DNA from: Microbacterium esteraromaticum
GTDB lineage: Bacteria; Actinomycetota; Actinomycetes; Actinomycetales; Microbacteriaceae
Length of the DNA stretch: 64,000 bases
Direction of reading: 5' to 3'
NCBI RefSeq assembly: GCF_900163815.1
Contig: NZ_FUKO01000049.1
Location: 46,154 to 110,153, forward strand
Shown here in pieces: positions 33,388 to 43,475 of the stretch. The position numbers and the translations under genes were made by a program. A model generated the notes under the pieces. The model had not been told where the DNA came from and did no database searches. It worked only from the letters and a program-made list of their open reading frames with translations. The stretch's first letter is position 1. Every line of letters begins with the position of its first letter.

Positions 33388-33694
33388 CGGTGCTCCTTCG
33401 TGCGCTAACCCGGTGCCGATCCGCGGTTCGGCGGGCGTCCGGTTCGAATGTCGGTGGCCCGTGGTGGGCTGTCGATATCGAAACCGTATCCGATAATCCG
33501 GAAAAAACGGAAGATCTGTTCGAGCGTGTCGGCCGCAAGGCGTCTCGGGTTTCGAAGAATTCTTGACAGATGTTCGAGTTCGAAGATAAGTTCGGTACGT
33601 AGCTTCGCATTCGGCGCCCCCGGCCGGGCGCCGAATGCGAAAGCTGCAACACTCCCGCCGGAGGCTCGGCGGAAGAGAAGCGAAGGAGCACGAC
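33388..33694. promoter_or_regulatory. Divergent lexA / LysM-gene control region
   Basis: About 300 nt without a gene. For the rightward gene, TTGACA (33563-33568) and TAAGTT (33587-33592) are spaced by 18 bp. An SOS-box-like CGAAGATAAGTTCG (33581-33594; consensus CGAAC-n4-GTTCG with one mismatch) overlaps the -10. A second, weaker site GGAAGATCTGTTCG (33509-33522) lies on the lexA side. Several further TTCGAA half-sites are present. This suggests LexA control of both genes. Confidence 0.7.
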
Positions 33695-34081
33695 ATGAGC
33701 ACCATCAGCATCCAGACCCCGATGACCTTCCGGGGTTCGGCCCTTGCCGCCGGTCGTTCCAAGACCGCGACGCGCCTGCGGCTCACCGCCCGCGGTCGTC
33801 GTGTGGTGCTTGCGCTGGCTGCCGCGCCGATCGCTGCGGGCATCGCCTTCTCGGCGCTCGCCGGTGGCTCCGCCCTCGCCTCCGGGGAGCATGCCGTCCC
33901 GGTGTCCTTCGCCACGGTCTCGGTGCTTCCCGGCGATACCCTCTGGTCGATCGCTGTCGAGGCAGCGCCGGGGGTCGACCCGCGCGAGGTCATCGCCGAT
34001 ATCAAGCGGCTCAACAATCTGAGTTCGGGAATGATCCAGGTCGGGGCTGAGATCGCAATTCCCACGCGGTACGCCGGCTGA
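33695..34081 (+). CDS. LysM-domain protein, probable SOS-induced division inhibitor
   Basis: A 128-residue protein with a basic start, one hydrophobic segment (about 36-60) and a LysM domain (about 73-123: [16 protein letters not shown] then [10 protein letters not shown]). Divergent placement next to lexA and this architecture match the SOS-induced cell-division suppressors of Gram-positives (YneA, DivS and ChiZ/Rv2719c type). It probably sits in the membrane with the LysM part bound to peptidoglycan. ATG 33695 follows AAGGAG, with a leader of about 95 nt after the predicted promoter. Confidence 0.85.
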   Translation: MSTISIQTPMTFRGSALAAGRSKTATRLRLTARGRRVVLALAAAPIAAGIAFSALAGGSALASGEHAVPVSFATVSVLPGDTLWSIAVEAAPGVDPREVIADIKRLNNLSSGMIQVGAEIAIPTRYAG

Positions 34082-34119
34082 GGCACCGTCACAGGGCGTC
34101 ACCGGCGCTCTGTGCGCTC

Positions 34120-34125
34120 TACGAT
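34120..34125 (+). promoter_or_regulatory. -10 element of hisC (leaderless type)
   Basis: TACGAT seven bases before GTG 34133. Confidence 0.5.
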
Positions 34126-34132
34126 AGGAAGA

Positions 34133-35215
34133 GTGATCTCCCTCGATGAGCTGCCCCTCCGCGATGATCTTCGCGGGCTCACTCCGTACGGCGCCCCGCA
34201 GGCACCACTGCCCGTCGCGCTGAACGTGAACGAGAACACTCATCCGGTGCCCGACGAGGTCGCCAGCGACGTTCTCGACGAGATCGCTGTCGCACTGCGC
34301 GACATCAATCGCTACCCCGATCGCGAGTTCACTGCGCTGCGCGAAGGCTTCGCCGCCTATCTCGGCCACGGTCTCACCGCCGGGCAGATCTGGGCGGGCA
34401 ACGGCTCGAATGAGGTGCTGCAGCACATCCTGCAGGCTTTCGCAGGTCCCGGCCGTACGGTCTTCGGCTTCGCGCCGACCTATTCGATGTATCCGCTGCT
34501 CACCCAGGGCACCGGTGCGCACTGGATCGCCGGCAGCCGCGACGACGACTACGAGATCAGTGCAGACGACGCAGCCGCCCAGGTCGCCGCTGCTGATCCC
34601 GACGTCGTCCTGCTGTGCACGCCGAACAACCCCACGGGCACACCTCTTTCGCTCGAGGTGATCGAGGCGGTATACGAGGCGGCGCGAGGCATTGTCGTGG
34701 TGGATGAGGCCTATCACGAGTTCGCCCCGCGCGATTCGGCATCCGCTCTGACTCTTCTCGAGGGAAGACCGCGGCTCGCCATCTCGCGCACGATGAGCAA
34801 GGCTTTTGCCTTTGCCGGTGCGCGCGTGGGCTACCTCGCCGCCGATCCGACGTTCATCGATGCGCTGCGGCTCGTGCGCTTGCCGTATCACCTGAGCGCG
34901 CTCACGCAGGCCGCCGCAGTCGCGGCCCTGCGCAATGCGTCGACCATGCTCGCAATGGTGGATGAGATCGTCGAGCAGCGGGATCGGATCTCCGCGACTC
35001 TGGAAGCACTCGGCTACGCCCCGCACGAGTCGTGGTCGAACTTCGTCCTGTTCGGCGGGGTCGACGATCCTCAGTTCACCTGGCAGGCGCTCTACGACCG
35101 TGGTGTTCTCGTGCGCGATGTCGGCATCCCCGGCCACCTGCGGGTCACTGCCGGGACCGAGACCGAGACCACCGCCTTTCTGGAAGCCCTTGCGTCGATA
35201 GGATCGCCATCATGA
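34133..35215 (+). CDS. hisC: Histidinol-phosphate aminotransferase
   Basis: A 360-residue PLP enzyme of histidine synthesis converting imidazole-acetol phosphate to histidinol phosphate. It has the fold-type I pattern: [11 protein letters not shown] near the start, [23 protein letters not shown], and the PLP-binding Lys in [20 protein letters not shown] 34133 is chosen over an upstream in-frame ATG 34112 because the -10 hexamer lies between them. It opens a his gene group and overlaps hisB by four bases (ATGA). Confidence 0.92.
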   Translation: MISLDELPLRDDLRGLTPYGAPQAPLPVALNVNENTHPVPDEVASDVLDEIAVALRDINRYPDREFTALREGFAAYLGHGLTAGQIWAGNGSNEVLQHILQAFAGPGRTVFGFAPTYSMYPLLTQGTGAHWIAGSRDDDYEISADDAAAQVAAADPDVVLLCTPNNPTGTPLSLEVIEAVYEAARGIVVVDEAYHEFAPRDSASALTLLEGRPRLAISRTMSKAFAFAGARVGYLAADPTFIDALRLVRLPYHLSALTQAAAVAALRNASTMLAMVDEIVEQRDRISATLEALGYAPHESWSNFVLFGGVDDPQFTWQALYDRGVLVRDVGIPGHLRVTAGTETETTAFLEALASIGSPS

Positions 35216-35817
35216 CCACCCCCCGTACCGCTCGCCGCACCCGCAGCACCTCCGAGTCGACCGTCGAGGTCGAAGTGAACCTCGACGGCACCGGGCGCAG
35301 CGAGATCGATACCTCCGTGCCGTTCTTCGATCACATGCTCACCGCGTTCGCCAAGCACTCGCTGACTGACCTCACCGTGCGCGCGAACGGCGATACCCAC
35401 ATCGACGCCCACCACACCGTCGAAGACACCGCCATCGTGCTGGGACAGGCGATCAGCGAGGCGCTCGGAGACAAGTCCGGCATCTCCCGGTACGGCGACG
35501 CGCTGGTGCCGCTGGATGAAGCGCTCGTGCAGGCTGTCGTCGACGTCTCCGGTCGGCCGTACCTCGTGCACAGCGGCGAGCCCGCGGGCTTCGAGTTCCA
35601 CCTGATCGGCGGTCACTTCACCGGTTCGCTGGTTCGTCACGTGTTCGAGGCGCTCACCTTCCACGCCGGACTCACCGTGCACGTGCGGGTGCTCGACGGG
35701 CGCGATCCGCACCACATCGCCGAAGCCGAGTTCAAGGCTTTTGCACGCGCATTCCGCCAGGCCAAGACTCTCGATCCGCTGGTCGACGGCATCCCGTCCA
35801 CCAAGGGCGCTCTATGA
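35212..35817 (+). CDS. hisB: Imidazoleglycerol-phosphate dehydratase
   Basis: A 201-residue enzyme dehydrating imidazole glycerol phosphate. It is the monofunctional actinobacterial form, without the phosphatase domain found in enterobacteria. Metal-binding His/Glu motifs are clear: [11 protein letters not shown] in the first half and [16 protein letters not shown] in the second, with PFFDHML near the start. It begins in the hisC stop (ATGA) and ends in an ATGA overlap with hisH. Confidence 0.95.
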   Translation: MTTPRTARRTRSTSESTVEVEVNLDGTGRSEIDTSVPFFDHMLTAFAKHSLTDLTVRANGDTHIDAHHTVEDTAIVLGQAISEALGDKSGISRYGDALVPLDEALVQAVVDVSGRPYLVHSGEPAGFEFHLIGGHFTGSLVRHVFEALTFHAGLTVHVRVLDGRDPHHIAEAEFKAFARAFRQAKTLDPLVDGIPSTKGAL

Positions 35818-36449
35818 GCGCTGCCCCTCGCGTCGTCGTCTTCGACTATGAGTCGGGCAATGTCCACTCCGCTGTCAAGGCACTGGCCGCCGCGGGCGCG
35901 GACGTCGAACTCACCAGTGACCGTGACCGCGCTCTCGAAGCCGATGGGCTTCTCGTCCCCGGCGTCGGCGCATTCGCGGCTGTTCGGGCCGCGCTGCACG
36001 AGCACGGCGGCGACGAGATCATCGACCGCCGCCTCGCGGGCGGTCGGGCTGTACTCGGCATCTGCGTCGGCATGCAGGTCATGTTCGAGCGCGGCGTCGA
36101 GCGCGGACAGGATACTGAAGGCCTGGGGGAGTGGCCCGGAGCCATCACCGAACTGAATTCGCCGGTGCTGCCGCACATGGGCTGGAACACCGTCGAACCC
36201 GGCGAGGGCAGCGTGCTGTTCCGCGGCATCGAGAGTGAGCGCTTCTACTTCGTGCACTCCTTCGCCGCCAAGTCCTGGGGCCTCGACGTCATTCCTCCGT
36301 TTCCGCAGCCCGCGCTCACCTGGGCGAGGCATGGCGAGCGCTTCCTCGCCGCTGTCGAGAACGGCCCGCTGTCCGCCACCCAGTTCCACCCGGAGAAATC
36401 GGGAGAAGCGGGGATACGGCTCCTGCGCAATTGGGTGGAATCCCTCTGA
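35814..36449 (+). CDS. hisH: Imidazole glycerol phosphate synthase, glutaminase subunit
   Basis: A 211-residue class I glutamine amidotransferase. The nucleophile is the Cys of [14 protein letters not shown] (about 80-93), and the His-x-Glu pair is in [12 protein letters not shown]. It supplies ammonia to HisF, whose gene is not in the window. Translation is coupled to hisB. A gap of about 100 nt separates it from hisA. Confidence 0.95.
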   Translation: MSAAPRVVVFDYESGNVHSAVKALAAAGADVELTSDRDRALEADGLLVPGVGAFAAVRAALHEHGGDEIIDRRLAGGRAVLGICVGMQVMFERGVERGQDTEGLGEWPGAITELNSPVLPHMGWNTVEPGEGSVLFRGIESERFYFVHSFAAKSWGLDVIPPFPQPALTWARHGERFLAAVENGPLSATQFHPEKSGEAGIRLLRNWVESL

Positions 36450-36548
36450 CCTCTCGGCGTATTTGAGGACTTCGCTGCACCGGGCTACTCTCGACTCTCG
36501 TGCCCTCTCGTGCCCTCGCGGGCCGAATCCCACCTTCGCAAGGACGAC

Positions 36549-37295
36549 ATGAACGATTTCGCACAGTCACCCGCCCTTATCCTCCTGCCTGCCGTTGATG
36601 TCGCGGGCGGAAAGGCGGTGCGCCTCACCCAGGGCGAGGCCGGCACCGAGACCGTCTACGGAGACCCCGTCGACGCGGCCGGTGAATTCGTCGACGCCGG
36701 GGCGCAGTGGATTCACCTTGTCGACCTCGACGCGGCCTTCGGCCGTGGCAGCAATACCGCGATGCTCCGCAAGGTCATCAAGCAGTACCGCGGCGTGAGC
36801 ATCGAGCTTTCCGGCGGCATCCGCGACGACGCCAGCCTCGATGCGGCCATGGAGGCTGGTGCCACCCGCATCAACCTCGGCACCGCGGCGCTGGAGAACC
36901 CCGAATGGGCGGCCGATGTGATCAGCCGGTACGGCGAGGCCGTCGCGGTCGGTCTCGACGTGCGCGGCACCACGCTCGCGGCACGGGGATGGACCAAAGA
37001 GGGCGGCGACATCTGGGAGGTGCTGGCGCGACTCGAGGATGCCGGCTGCAGCCGTTATGTCGTCACCGATGTCACCAAGGACGGCACGCTGCGCGGCCCC
37101 AACCTCGAACTGCTGCGTGAGATCACCTCGCGCACGCCGAAGCCGGTCATCGCCTCGGGCGGCGTCTCGAGCCTCGACGACATCAGCGCGCTGCGCGAAC
37201 TGGTGCCGCTGGGAGTCGAAGGCGCGATCGTCGGCAAGGCGCTTTACGCGAACAAGTTCACCCTTGCTGAGGCGCTGGATGTCGCAGGGGACTGA
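36549..37295 (+). CDS. hisA: Phosphoribosyl isomerase HisA (possibly PriA)
   Basis: A 248-residue TIM-barrel isomerase acting on ProFAR in histidine synthesis. It has [15 protein letters not shown] at the start with the catalytic Asp, [12 protein letters not shown], and [19 protein letters not shown] carrying the second Asp. In many actinobacteria this enzyme (PriA) also performs the TrpF reaction; sequence here does not settle that without the rest of the genome. ATG 36549 follows AAGGAC. TACTCT at about 36485 could be a separate promoter. Confidence 0.9.
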   Translation: MNDFAQSPALILLPAVDVAGGKAVRLTQGEAGTETVYGDPVDAAGEFVDAGAQWIHLVDLDAAFGRGSNTAMLRKVIKQYRGVSIELSGGIRDDASLDAAMEAGATRINLGTAALENPEWAADVISRYGEAVAVGLDVRGTTLAARGWTKEGGDIWEVLARLEDAGCSRYVVTDVTKDGTLRGPNLELLREITSRTPKPVIASGGVSSLDDISALRELVPLGVEGAIVGKALYANKFTLAEALDVAGD

Positions 37296-38070
37296 CGACG
37301 CCTGCGATCACGGCAACACTGCCGATTCCGCGGGGCTCCCGTGGGAGGGGCGTCAGTTCGAGTCCAACCCGCATGCCGGTGATGACGGTTCGGCCGATCC
37401 GGCACTGCTCGGAGCGCTGCTGCGCTTTCGCGCCGGCGACGGCGCACAGTCCGATGTCGTCGACGCTTTCCGTGCTGCCCGCGTGCTGATTCCACTCATC
37501 GCCGAGCGAGGAGACGAAGGGGTCGGCCCGACTGGCCTGGTCGTCGACAAGACTCAGGAACTCTCGATCGTCACGGTCGCGGCTCCCGATGGTCGGCGCG
37601 TGCAGCCCGTGTTCTCGTCGGTTGAGGCGATGGGTCGGTGGGATGCCACGGCGCGACCGATTCCGGTCGAGGCTATGCGCGTCGCGCTATCGGCATCCAG
37701 CGAGCAGACCGATCTGATCGTCCTCGACCCGGCATCCGACACCGAGTTCGTCTTCCGCCGCCCTGCGGTGTGGGCCATCGCTCAGGGGCAGCCGTGGGAG
37801 CCGAGCTTCTTGTCGCCCGAGGTCTTCGTCGCGCTGCAGCAGAGTGTGGCGCACGAACTCGCCGTCATCGACGTGTCGGTCGCCGCGGGGGACCCGGATG
37901 CGCGCATGCGCGGGCCGGAACTGATCGTGACGCTGGAACTCGTCGACGGCCTCGAGCGCGAGACGCTGGATGCTGTTCTCGCACGCCTCGCTCAGCGCTG
38001 GGCCGCCGACGATCGCCTGGCTGTGCTCGTCGACTCGCTGACGGTGAAGCTTACCCGCTCAGCACCCTGA
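37279..38070 (+). CDS. SseB N-terminal domain protein
   Basis: A 263-residue soluble protein. The central region (about 45-150) fits the SseB N-terminal domain: [13 protein letters not shown], then a strand/turn pattern with [13 protein letters not shown]. The C-terminal half resembles SseB extensions and is otherwise featureless. The molecular role is unknown in actinobacteria. ATG 37279 overlaps the end of hisA by 17 bases, with GAGG upstream, so it is cotranscribed with hisA; this neighbourhood is common in related genera. Confidence 0.8.
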   Translation: MSQGTDDACDHGNTADSAGLPWEGRQFESNPHAGDDGSADPALLGALLRFRAGDGAQSDVVDAFRAARVLIPLIAERGDEGVGPTGLVVDKTQELSIVTVAAPDGRRVQPVFSSVEAMGRWDATARPIPVEAMRVALSASSEQTDLIVLDPASDTEFVFRRPAVWAIAQGQPWEPSFLSPEVFVALQQSVAHELAVIDVSVAAGDPDARMRGPELIVTLELVDGLERETLDAVLARLAQRWAADDRLAVLVDSLTVKLTRSAP

Positions 38071-38097
38071 GTCGTAGCCCGGCTTGGCCCCGGAAGC

Positions 38098-38484
38098 TCA
38101 GTTGACCGGTCCGGTCCATTTCTCGCCGGGGCCCTTGCCGATGGCATCCGGAATCGGTGACGCTTCGCGGAATGCGAGCTGCAAGGAGCGCAGGCCATCG
38201 CGCAGCGGGCTCGCGTGCGCACTGCTGACCTCTGGAGCGCCGGCGGTGATCAGACCCGCGAGGGCGTTGATCAGCTTGCGAGCCTCATCGAGGTCGAGCT
38301 GCTGCGTGGGGTCATCCGCGAGGCCCAGTTTGACGGCGGCGGCGCTCATCAGGTGCACGGCGGTCGTGGTGATGACCTCGACGGCGGGAACGTCGGCGAG
38401 ATCGCGGGTAGCCGCGGTCGCCGCGTCTTCCTGTCGGGCCCAGTTCTCGTGGCGGTCGTCGTGGTGGTCGGCAGGAATCGTCAC
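38098..38484 (-). CDS. DUF1844 domain protein
   Basis: A protein of about 128 residues. The central helix pair (VITTTAVHLMSAAAVKLGL, then LDLDEARKLINALAGLI) is the DUF1844 signature; function unknown. I place the start at GTG 38484, where similarity to the family's usual length begins. An ATG at 38529 is also in frame but would run into the infC promoter. The gene is divergent from infC, a conserved arrangement in actinobacteria. Confidence 0.75.
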   Translation of the reverse strand: MTIPADHHDDRHENWARQEDAATAATRDLADVPAVEVITTTAVHLMSAAAVKLGLADDPTQQLDLDEARKLINALAGLITAGAPEVSSAHASPLRDGLRSLQLAFREASPIPDAIGKGPGEKWTGPVN

Positions 38485-38501
38485 TTGTGGATGCTTTCTG
38501 G

Positions 38502-38744
38502 TAGACTTCTGCGGGCTTCGGAGTGTCATGCTCCGAAACGAAAGAGGATTTGATTCCCACCCGCGCTTGCCGTTCCAGGCTACCGGGTCTAGTGCTCCGC
38601 CGGACGCGTTTCGGTAGGCCGGTTCACCCCGGCGAACAGGGCACAGCGCCGGCTTCTGAGATGCCGGCGGGTGGGGGCAGCTCCGATTTCGCTCGAGATG
38701 CAGACAGTATCTCGATGGCCGAAACCACGTCTAAGGAGCCCCGC
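38502..38744 (+). promoter_or_regulatory. infC promoter and structured 5' leader
   Basis: TAGACT (38502-38507) is a likely -10 for the infC-rpmI-rplT transcript, giving a leader of about 230 nt. Two hairpins are visible: TTCGGAG/CTCCGAA (38517-38537) and CGCCGGC/GCCGGCG (38647-38669). No ORF in it looks real. By analogy with other bacteria this leader could mediate autoregulation by IF-3 or L20. Confidence 0.5.
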
Positions 38745-39386
<642 letters not shown>

Positions 39387-39459
39387 TCCGCCCACAATCT
39401 CCCGCTTGCGAGCGGGTACCCACCGTCGCCCACCAGGGCGCCATACGAAGGAAGAGAAG

Positions 39460-39657
39460 ATGCCGAAGCAGAAGACGCACTCGGGTGCTAAGAAGCGCTT
39501 CAAGATCACCGGCAGCGGAAAGCTGAAGAAGCAGCAGGCCGGTATGCGCCACAACCTCGAGCACAAGTCGAGCCGTCGCACCCGTCGCCTGAACCAGGAC
39601 CAGGTCCTCTCCAAGGCCGACACCAAGGTCGCGAACAAGCTTCTCGGCCGCGGCTGA
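39460..39657 (+). CDS. rpmI: 50S ribosomal protein L35
   Basis: A 65-residue basic protein ([20 protein letters not shown] start), the standard L35. ATG 39460 follows GGAAGAGAA. It lies between infC and rplT in the conserved operon. Confidence 0.97.
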   Translation: MPKQKTHSGAKKRFKITGSGKLKKQQAGMRHNLEHKSSRRTRRLNQDQVLSKADTKVANKLLGRG

Positions 39658-39688
39658 GCGCCCGAAGTACGAATAGGAATATAGGAAA

Positions 39689-40075
39689 ATGGCTAGAGTC
39701 AAGCGCGCAGTCAACGCGCACAAGAAGCGTCGTGTCATCCTCGAACGTGCCTCGGGCTACCGTGGGCAGCGTTCGCGCCTGTACCGCAAGGCGAAGGAGC
39801 AGGTCACTCACTCGCTCGTCTACGCATACCGCGACCGCCGCAAGCGCAAGGGCGACTTCCGTCGTCTGTGGATCCAGCGCATCAACGCCGCTGCCCGCCA
39901 GAACGGCATCACGTACAACCGTTTCATCCAGGGCCTCGGCCTCGCGGGTGTGCAGGTCGACCGTCGTATGCTCGCAGACCTCGCCGTGACCGATGCCGCG
40001 ACCTTCGTGTCGCTGGTCGAGGTCGCGAAGAAGGCGCTCCCCTCGGACGTCAACGCGCCGAAGGCTGCTGCCTGA
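39689..40075 (+). CDS. rplT: 50S ribosomal protein L20
   Basis: A 128-residue L20: [20 protein letters not shown] start, [16 protein letters not shown] and the [20 protein letters not shown] segment are all as expected. It binds 23S rRNA early in assembly. The upstream spacer contains GGAATATAGG as a ribosome-binding region. Confidence 0.97.
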   Translation: MARVKRAVNAHKKRRVILERASGYRGQRSRLYRKAKEQVTHSLVYAYRDRRKRKGDFRRLWIQRINAAARQNGITYNRFIQGLGLAGVQVDRRMLADLAVTDAATFVSLVEVAKKALPSDVNAPKAAA

Positions 40076-40089
40076 TCTGAACCTGATCA

Positions 40090-40127
40090 CGAAACGGGTG
40101 TCTCCCCTCGGGGAGGCGCCCGTTTCG
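40090..40127 (+). terminator. Terminator after rplT
   Basis: CGAAACGGG pairs with CCCGTTTCG and encloses a second stem CTCCCC-TC-GGGGAG. It lies 15 nt after the L20 stop. Confidence 0.85.
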
Positions 40128-40143
40128 GCATCCGGCACCCGTC

Positions 40144-40149
40144 TAGACT
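40144..40149 (+). promoter_or_regulatory. -10 element of the TrmH-family gene
   Basis: TAGACT six bases before GTG 40156; leaderless arrangement. Confidence 0.6.
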
Positions 40150-40155
40150 GGGATC

Positions 40156-40962
40156 GTGCTGGAAAACCCTCGCTCGCCCCGCGTCCGTGCCGTCGCCAAG
40201 CTGACCAAGCGCAGTGCGCGTGTGGAGACGGGACTCTTCCTGCTGGAAGGCCCGCAGTCGGTGCGCGAGGCGATGAACTATCTGCCCGGCACGATCATCG
40301 AGCTGTTCGCGACGCCCTCGAGCTGGGAGCGGCACGCCGATGTGCGCGCACTCGCCGACGAGATCGGCATCGAGGTGGAGTACGTCACCGAGGATGTGCT
40401 CTCGGCGATGGCCGATACGGTCACCCCGCAGGGCATCATCGCCGTGGCCAAGCAGACGCCGACCTCGCTGCGTGACATCTTCGCAGCATCCCCTCGGCTG
40501 ATCGCCATCTGCGAAGAAGTGCGTGATCCGGGCAACCTCGGCACCATCATCCGCGCGGCGGATGCAGCCGGAGCGGATGCCATCGTGCTGACGGGCCGTA
40601 CCGTCGACCCCTACAACCCGAAGGTCGTGCGCTCGACGACGGGATCGCTCTTCCACCTGCCTGTCTCCGTCGGCGGCGATCTGATCGACGTGATCAACCG
40701 TGCGCACGCGGCGGGTCTGCAAGTGCTCGCCGCCGATGTGAAGGGCGATGACCTGCTCTCGGCCCGCGCAGAGGGCGTGCTGGACCGTCCGACAGCATGG
40801 CTGTTCGGCAATGAGGCCCGGGGGCTGGAAGACGATGCGCTCGAACTCGCCGATCGCGCGCTGAAACTGCCGATCTTCGGGCGCGCCGAATCGCTCAACC
40901 TCGCCACCGCCGCGAGCGTCTGCCTCTACGAGAGCGCCTTCTCGCAGCGCGCGGCAGAGTGA
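40156..40962 (+). CDS. TrmH/SpoU-family RNA 2'-O-methyltransferase
   Basis: A 268-residue SPOUT methyltransferase acting on tRNA or rRNA ribose. An N-terminal RNA-binding domain (about 1-100) precedes the knotted catalytic part with EEVRDPGNLGTIIRAADAAG (about 118-137), LFGNEARGLEDD and PIFGRAESLNLATAASVCLY. The exact RNA target cannot be read from sequence. In actinobacteria it often stands between rplT and pheS; here an ABC transporter has intervened. Confidence 0.9.
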   Translation: MLENPRSPRVRAVAKLTKRSARVETGLFLLEGPQSVREAMNYLPGTIIELFATPSSWERHADVRALADEIGIEVEYVTEDVLSAMADTVTPQGIIAVAKQTPTSLRDIFAASPRLIAICEEVRDPGNLGTIIRAADAAGADAIVLTGRTVDPYNPKVVRSTTGSLFHLPVSVGGDLIDVINRAHAAGLQVLAADVKGDDLLSARAEGVLDRPTAWLFGNEARGLEDDALELADRALKLPIFGRAESLNLATAASVCLYESAFSQRAAE

Positions 40963-41033
40963 GCGGCCGCACTGCTCTCTGTTACGAATAGGTAAAGTCC
41001 GCCGGGCGCCCGCGTATCGGAACCCCCCTGCTC

Positions 41034-41039
41034 TAGTGT
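41034..41039 (+). promoter_or_regulatory. -10 element of the amino-acid ABC transporter genes
   Basis: TAGTGT six bases before ATG 41046. TTGAGGA in the gap could also act as a ribosome-binding site. Confidence 0.45.
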
Positions 41040-41045
41040 TGAGGA

Positions 41046-41795
41046 ATGGCAGAGAGCAGAGACGCCCTCGTGGTGGTCGAGAACGTCCAGAAGCATTACG
41101 GCGAATTCCAGGCGCTGAAAGACGTGAACCTCACCGTCGACAAGGGTGAGGTCGTCGTCGTAATCGGCCCGTCGGGTTCCGGCAAGTCCACTCTGTGCCG
41201 CACGATCAACCGACTTGAGACCATCACCAGCGGTTCGATCCGCATCGATGGCAAGGTTCTCCCCGCCGAGGGCAAGGGGCTCGCGAACCTGCGCGCCGAA
41301 GTCGGCATGGTGTTCCAATCCTTCAACCTCTTCGCGCATCTCACGATCCTCGAGAACGTCACGCTCGGACCGATCAAGGTCCGCGGCCTGAAGAAGGCGG
41401 ATGCCGACAAGGAGGCGATGGCGCTTCTGGAGCGCGTCGGTGTCGCCCAACAGGCCTCGAAGCTTCCCGCCCAGCTCTCGGGCGGTCAGCAGCAGCGCGT
41501 GGCGATCGCCCGCGCGCTCGCCATGCACCCGAAGGTGATGCTGTTCGATGAGCCGACGAGCGCGCTCGACCCCGAGATGATCAACGAGGTGCTCGACGTC
41601 ATGATCGGTCTCGCCAAGGAGGGGATGACGATGGTCGTCGTCACCCACGAGATGGGCTTCGCCCGCAAGGCTGCGAACCGCGTCGTGTTCATGGCCGACG
41701 GGCAGATCGTCGAAGAGGCGACTCCGGAGGAGTTCTTCACGAACCCGCAGAGCAACCGTGCCAAGGACTTCCTCTCGAAGCTCTTGACGCACTGA
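41046..41795 (+). CDS. gluA: Glutamate-type amino-acid ABC transporter, ATPase
   Basis: A 249-residue polar amino acid ABC ATPase. Walker A is GPSGSGKST (about 40-48), signature [16 protein letters not shown], Walker [13 protein letters not shown] and the His switch [11 protein letters not shown]. With the following lipoprotein and two permeases it forms an uptake system of the GluABCD type. Glutamate is the most likely substrate from the corynebacterial order A-B-C-D, but other acidic or polar amino acids are possible. Confidence 0.9.
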   Translation: MAESRDALVVVENVQKHYGEFQALKDVNLTVDKGEVVVVIGPSGSGKSTLCRTINRLETITSGSIRIDGKVLPAEGKGLANLRAEVGMVFQSFNLFAHLTILENVTLGPIKVRGLKKADADKEAMALLERVGVAQQASKLPAQLSGGQQQRVAIARALAMHPKVMLFDEPTSALDPEMINEVLDVMIGLAKEGMTMVVVTHEMGFARKAANRVVFMADGQIVEEATPEEFFTNPQSNRAKDFLSKLLTH

Positions 41796-41852
41796 TCCCT
41801 TCCACCGACTCACGTACCTGAACACTGCACCACAGCAACCAAGGAGATGGAA

Positions 41853-42758
41853 ATGCGACGCACACGCGCACTCGCAGGAATCGGAATCGCAGCAACTGCG
41901 CTGCTGGCACTCACCGCCTGCAACAGCGGCGGTCCTGCAACGCCAGGTGGTGGCGACACCGGTGGCGACGGCGACAAGCCGATGTTCGAGGTGGCCAAGG
42001 ACGTCAAGCTCGACGGAAGCCCCACCTTCGACAAGATGGAGAAGGCCGGCAAGGTCACCATCGGCGTCAAGGAAGACCAGCCGGGCCTCGGCTTCCTGGA
42101 TGCCACCACGGGTGAGCGCAGCGGTTTCGACGTCGACATCGCGCGCTGGATCGCCGCATCCCTCGGTTTCGGTGAAGACAAGATCGACTTCAAGCCGATC
42201 GCGTCCGCCAACCGCGAGCAGTCGATCGTGAACGGTGACATCGACTACTACGTCGGCACCTACTCGATCACGGACAAGCGCAAGGAGCAGATCGACTTCG
42301 CGGGTCCCTACTTCATCACCGGTCAGGGGCTGCTGATCCGCAAGGACGACCCCGACGCCGACAAGCTCGAGGACTTCAACGGCAAGACCGTCTGCTCGGC
42401 GACCGGCTCCACGCCGATCCAGAACATCAAGGCGAACTTCCCCGACATCAAGACACAGGAGTACGACCTGTACTCCGCTTGCGTGCAGGACCTGATCGAC
42501 AAGAAGGTCGACGCGGTCACGACCGACCAGGCGATTCTGATCGGCTACGCGGCGCTGTACCCGGACGAGGTTCGCGTCACCGGCGGTCTCTTCACTGAAG
42601 AGCGCTACGGCGTCGGCCTGCCCAAGGGCGACGACGTGCTGCGTGCGCACATCAACGAGCTCTTCACGGACGGCGGCGACACCTGGCAGGCCATCTTCGA
42701 CAAGAACCTCGGCGACTCGGGGATCAAGGTCGACCAGCCCAAGGTCGACGCGTACTGA
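41853..42758 (+). CDS. gluB: Amino-acid ABC transporter substrate-binding lipoprotein
   Basis: About 301 residues: signal sequence with lipobox LLALTAC (Cys about 22), a Gly/Asp linker, then a type 3 solute-binding fold (KAGKVTIGVKEDQPGLGFLD, RSGFDVDIARWIA, YVGTYSITDKRKEQIDFAGPY). It captures the amino acid outside the membrane. ATG 41853 is chosen, since AAGGAG ends six bases before it. ATG 41847 touches the ribosome-binding site. Confidence 0.92.
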   Translation: MRRTRALAGIGIAATALLALTACNSGGPATPGGGDTGGDGDKPMFEVAKDVKLDGSPTFDKMEKAGKVTIGVKEDQPGLGFLDATTGERSGFDVDIARWIAASLGFGEDKIDFKPIASANREQSIVNGDIDYYVGTYSITDKRKEQIDFAGPYFITGQGLLIRKDDPDADKLEDFNGKTVCSATGSTPIQNIKANFPDIKTQEYDLYSACVQDLIDKKVDAVTTDQAILIGYAALYPDEVRVTGGLFTEERYGVGLPKGDDVLRAHINELFTDGGDTWQAIFDKNLGDSGIKVDQPKVDAY

Positions 42759-42764
42759 TCAACC

Positions 42765-42794
42765 ATCGGGGCGGTTCGCATGAATCGCCCCGAT
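42765..42794 (+). terminator. Hairpin between gluB and gluC
   Basis: ATCGGGGCG pairs with CGCCCCGAT, extended inwards by TT/AA. Placed between binding-protein and permease genes, it likely lowers permease expression relative to the lipoprotein by partial termination or by protecting the upstream mRNA. Confidence 0.7.
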
Positions 42795-42818
42795 TCAGCC
42801 TGAGAAGGGGAGGGTGAC

Positions 42819-43475
42819 GTGGACGTCATCTTCGGGAACCTCGACCTTTGGGGCGAGGCAATCGGGAACACTCTGCTGGTGTTCGCGATCGGCGGCGTCA
42901 TCGCGCTCGTGCTCGGCATCATCGTCGGCGCCATGCGCGTGTCGCCGGTGCCGATCGCACGGGCGGTGGGCACCGCCTACGTGAACATCGTGCGCAATAC
43001 GCCACTCACCCTCGTCTTCTTCTTCTTCGTGTTCGGATACCCGCAACTAGGCCTTCCCGACCTGTCGAACACGGTGCTCGGCATTCTTGCCATCGGCATC
43101 TATACGGCCACCTACGTCGCGGAGGTTCTGCGCGCTGGCATCAGCACGGTTCCAGTCGGACAGGCCGAGGCGGCTCGCGCGATCGGATTGCCGTTCGGCC
43201 AGGTGATGACCCTCGTCATCCTTCCGCAGGCCTTCCGATCCGTCGTCCCGCCGATGATGAGCGTGTTCATCGCGCTGCTGAAGAACACCACGGTTGCCGC
43301 TGGCTTCTCGATCGGCGAACTGGCGGCGCTGCGCGCCACGATCAACGATGCTCCTAACAGGCCGGGTAACCCGATGGAGGTCCTGCTCTGGGTCGCCATC
43401 GTCTTCGTCATCCTGGTCATGGGGCTGAGCGCCGTGCAGCGGCATCTCGAGAACAAGTGGAGGATCGCACGATGA
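42819..43475 (+). CDS. gluC: Amino-acid ABC transporter permease
   Basis: A 218-residue HisM/GlnP-type permease with about five membrane helices, including NIVRNTPLTLVFFFFVFGYP, and the cytoplasmic EAARAIGLPFGQVMTLVILPQAFR loop (EAA motif) that contacts GluA. Start GTG 42819 follows GGGGAGGG. The last bases overlap gluD (ATGA). Confidence 0.92.
   Translation: MDVIFGNLDLWGEAIGNTLLVFAIGGVIALVLGIIVGAMRVSPVPIARAVGTAYVNIVRNTPLTLVFFFFVFGYPQLGLPDLSNTVLGILAIGIYTATYVAEVLRAGISTVPVGQAEAARAIGLPFGQVMTLVILPQAFRSVVPPMMSVFIALLKNTTVAAGFSIGELAALRATINDAPNRPGNPMEVLLWVAIVFVILVMGLSAVQRHLENKWRIAR

Noticed and set aside
32701..34092. A 463-residue minus-strand frame containing LexA
   Set aside because: The upstream half runs antisense through the LysM gene and the promoter region; LexA similarity and its ribosome-binding site fix the start at 33387.
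36450..36548. A histidine leader peptide before hisA
   Set aside because: No short ORF with His codons; only a possible promoter is visible.
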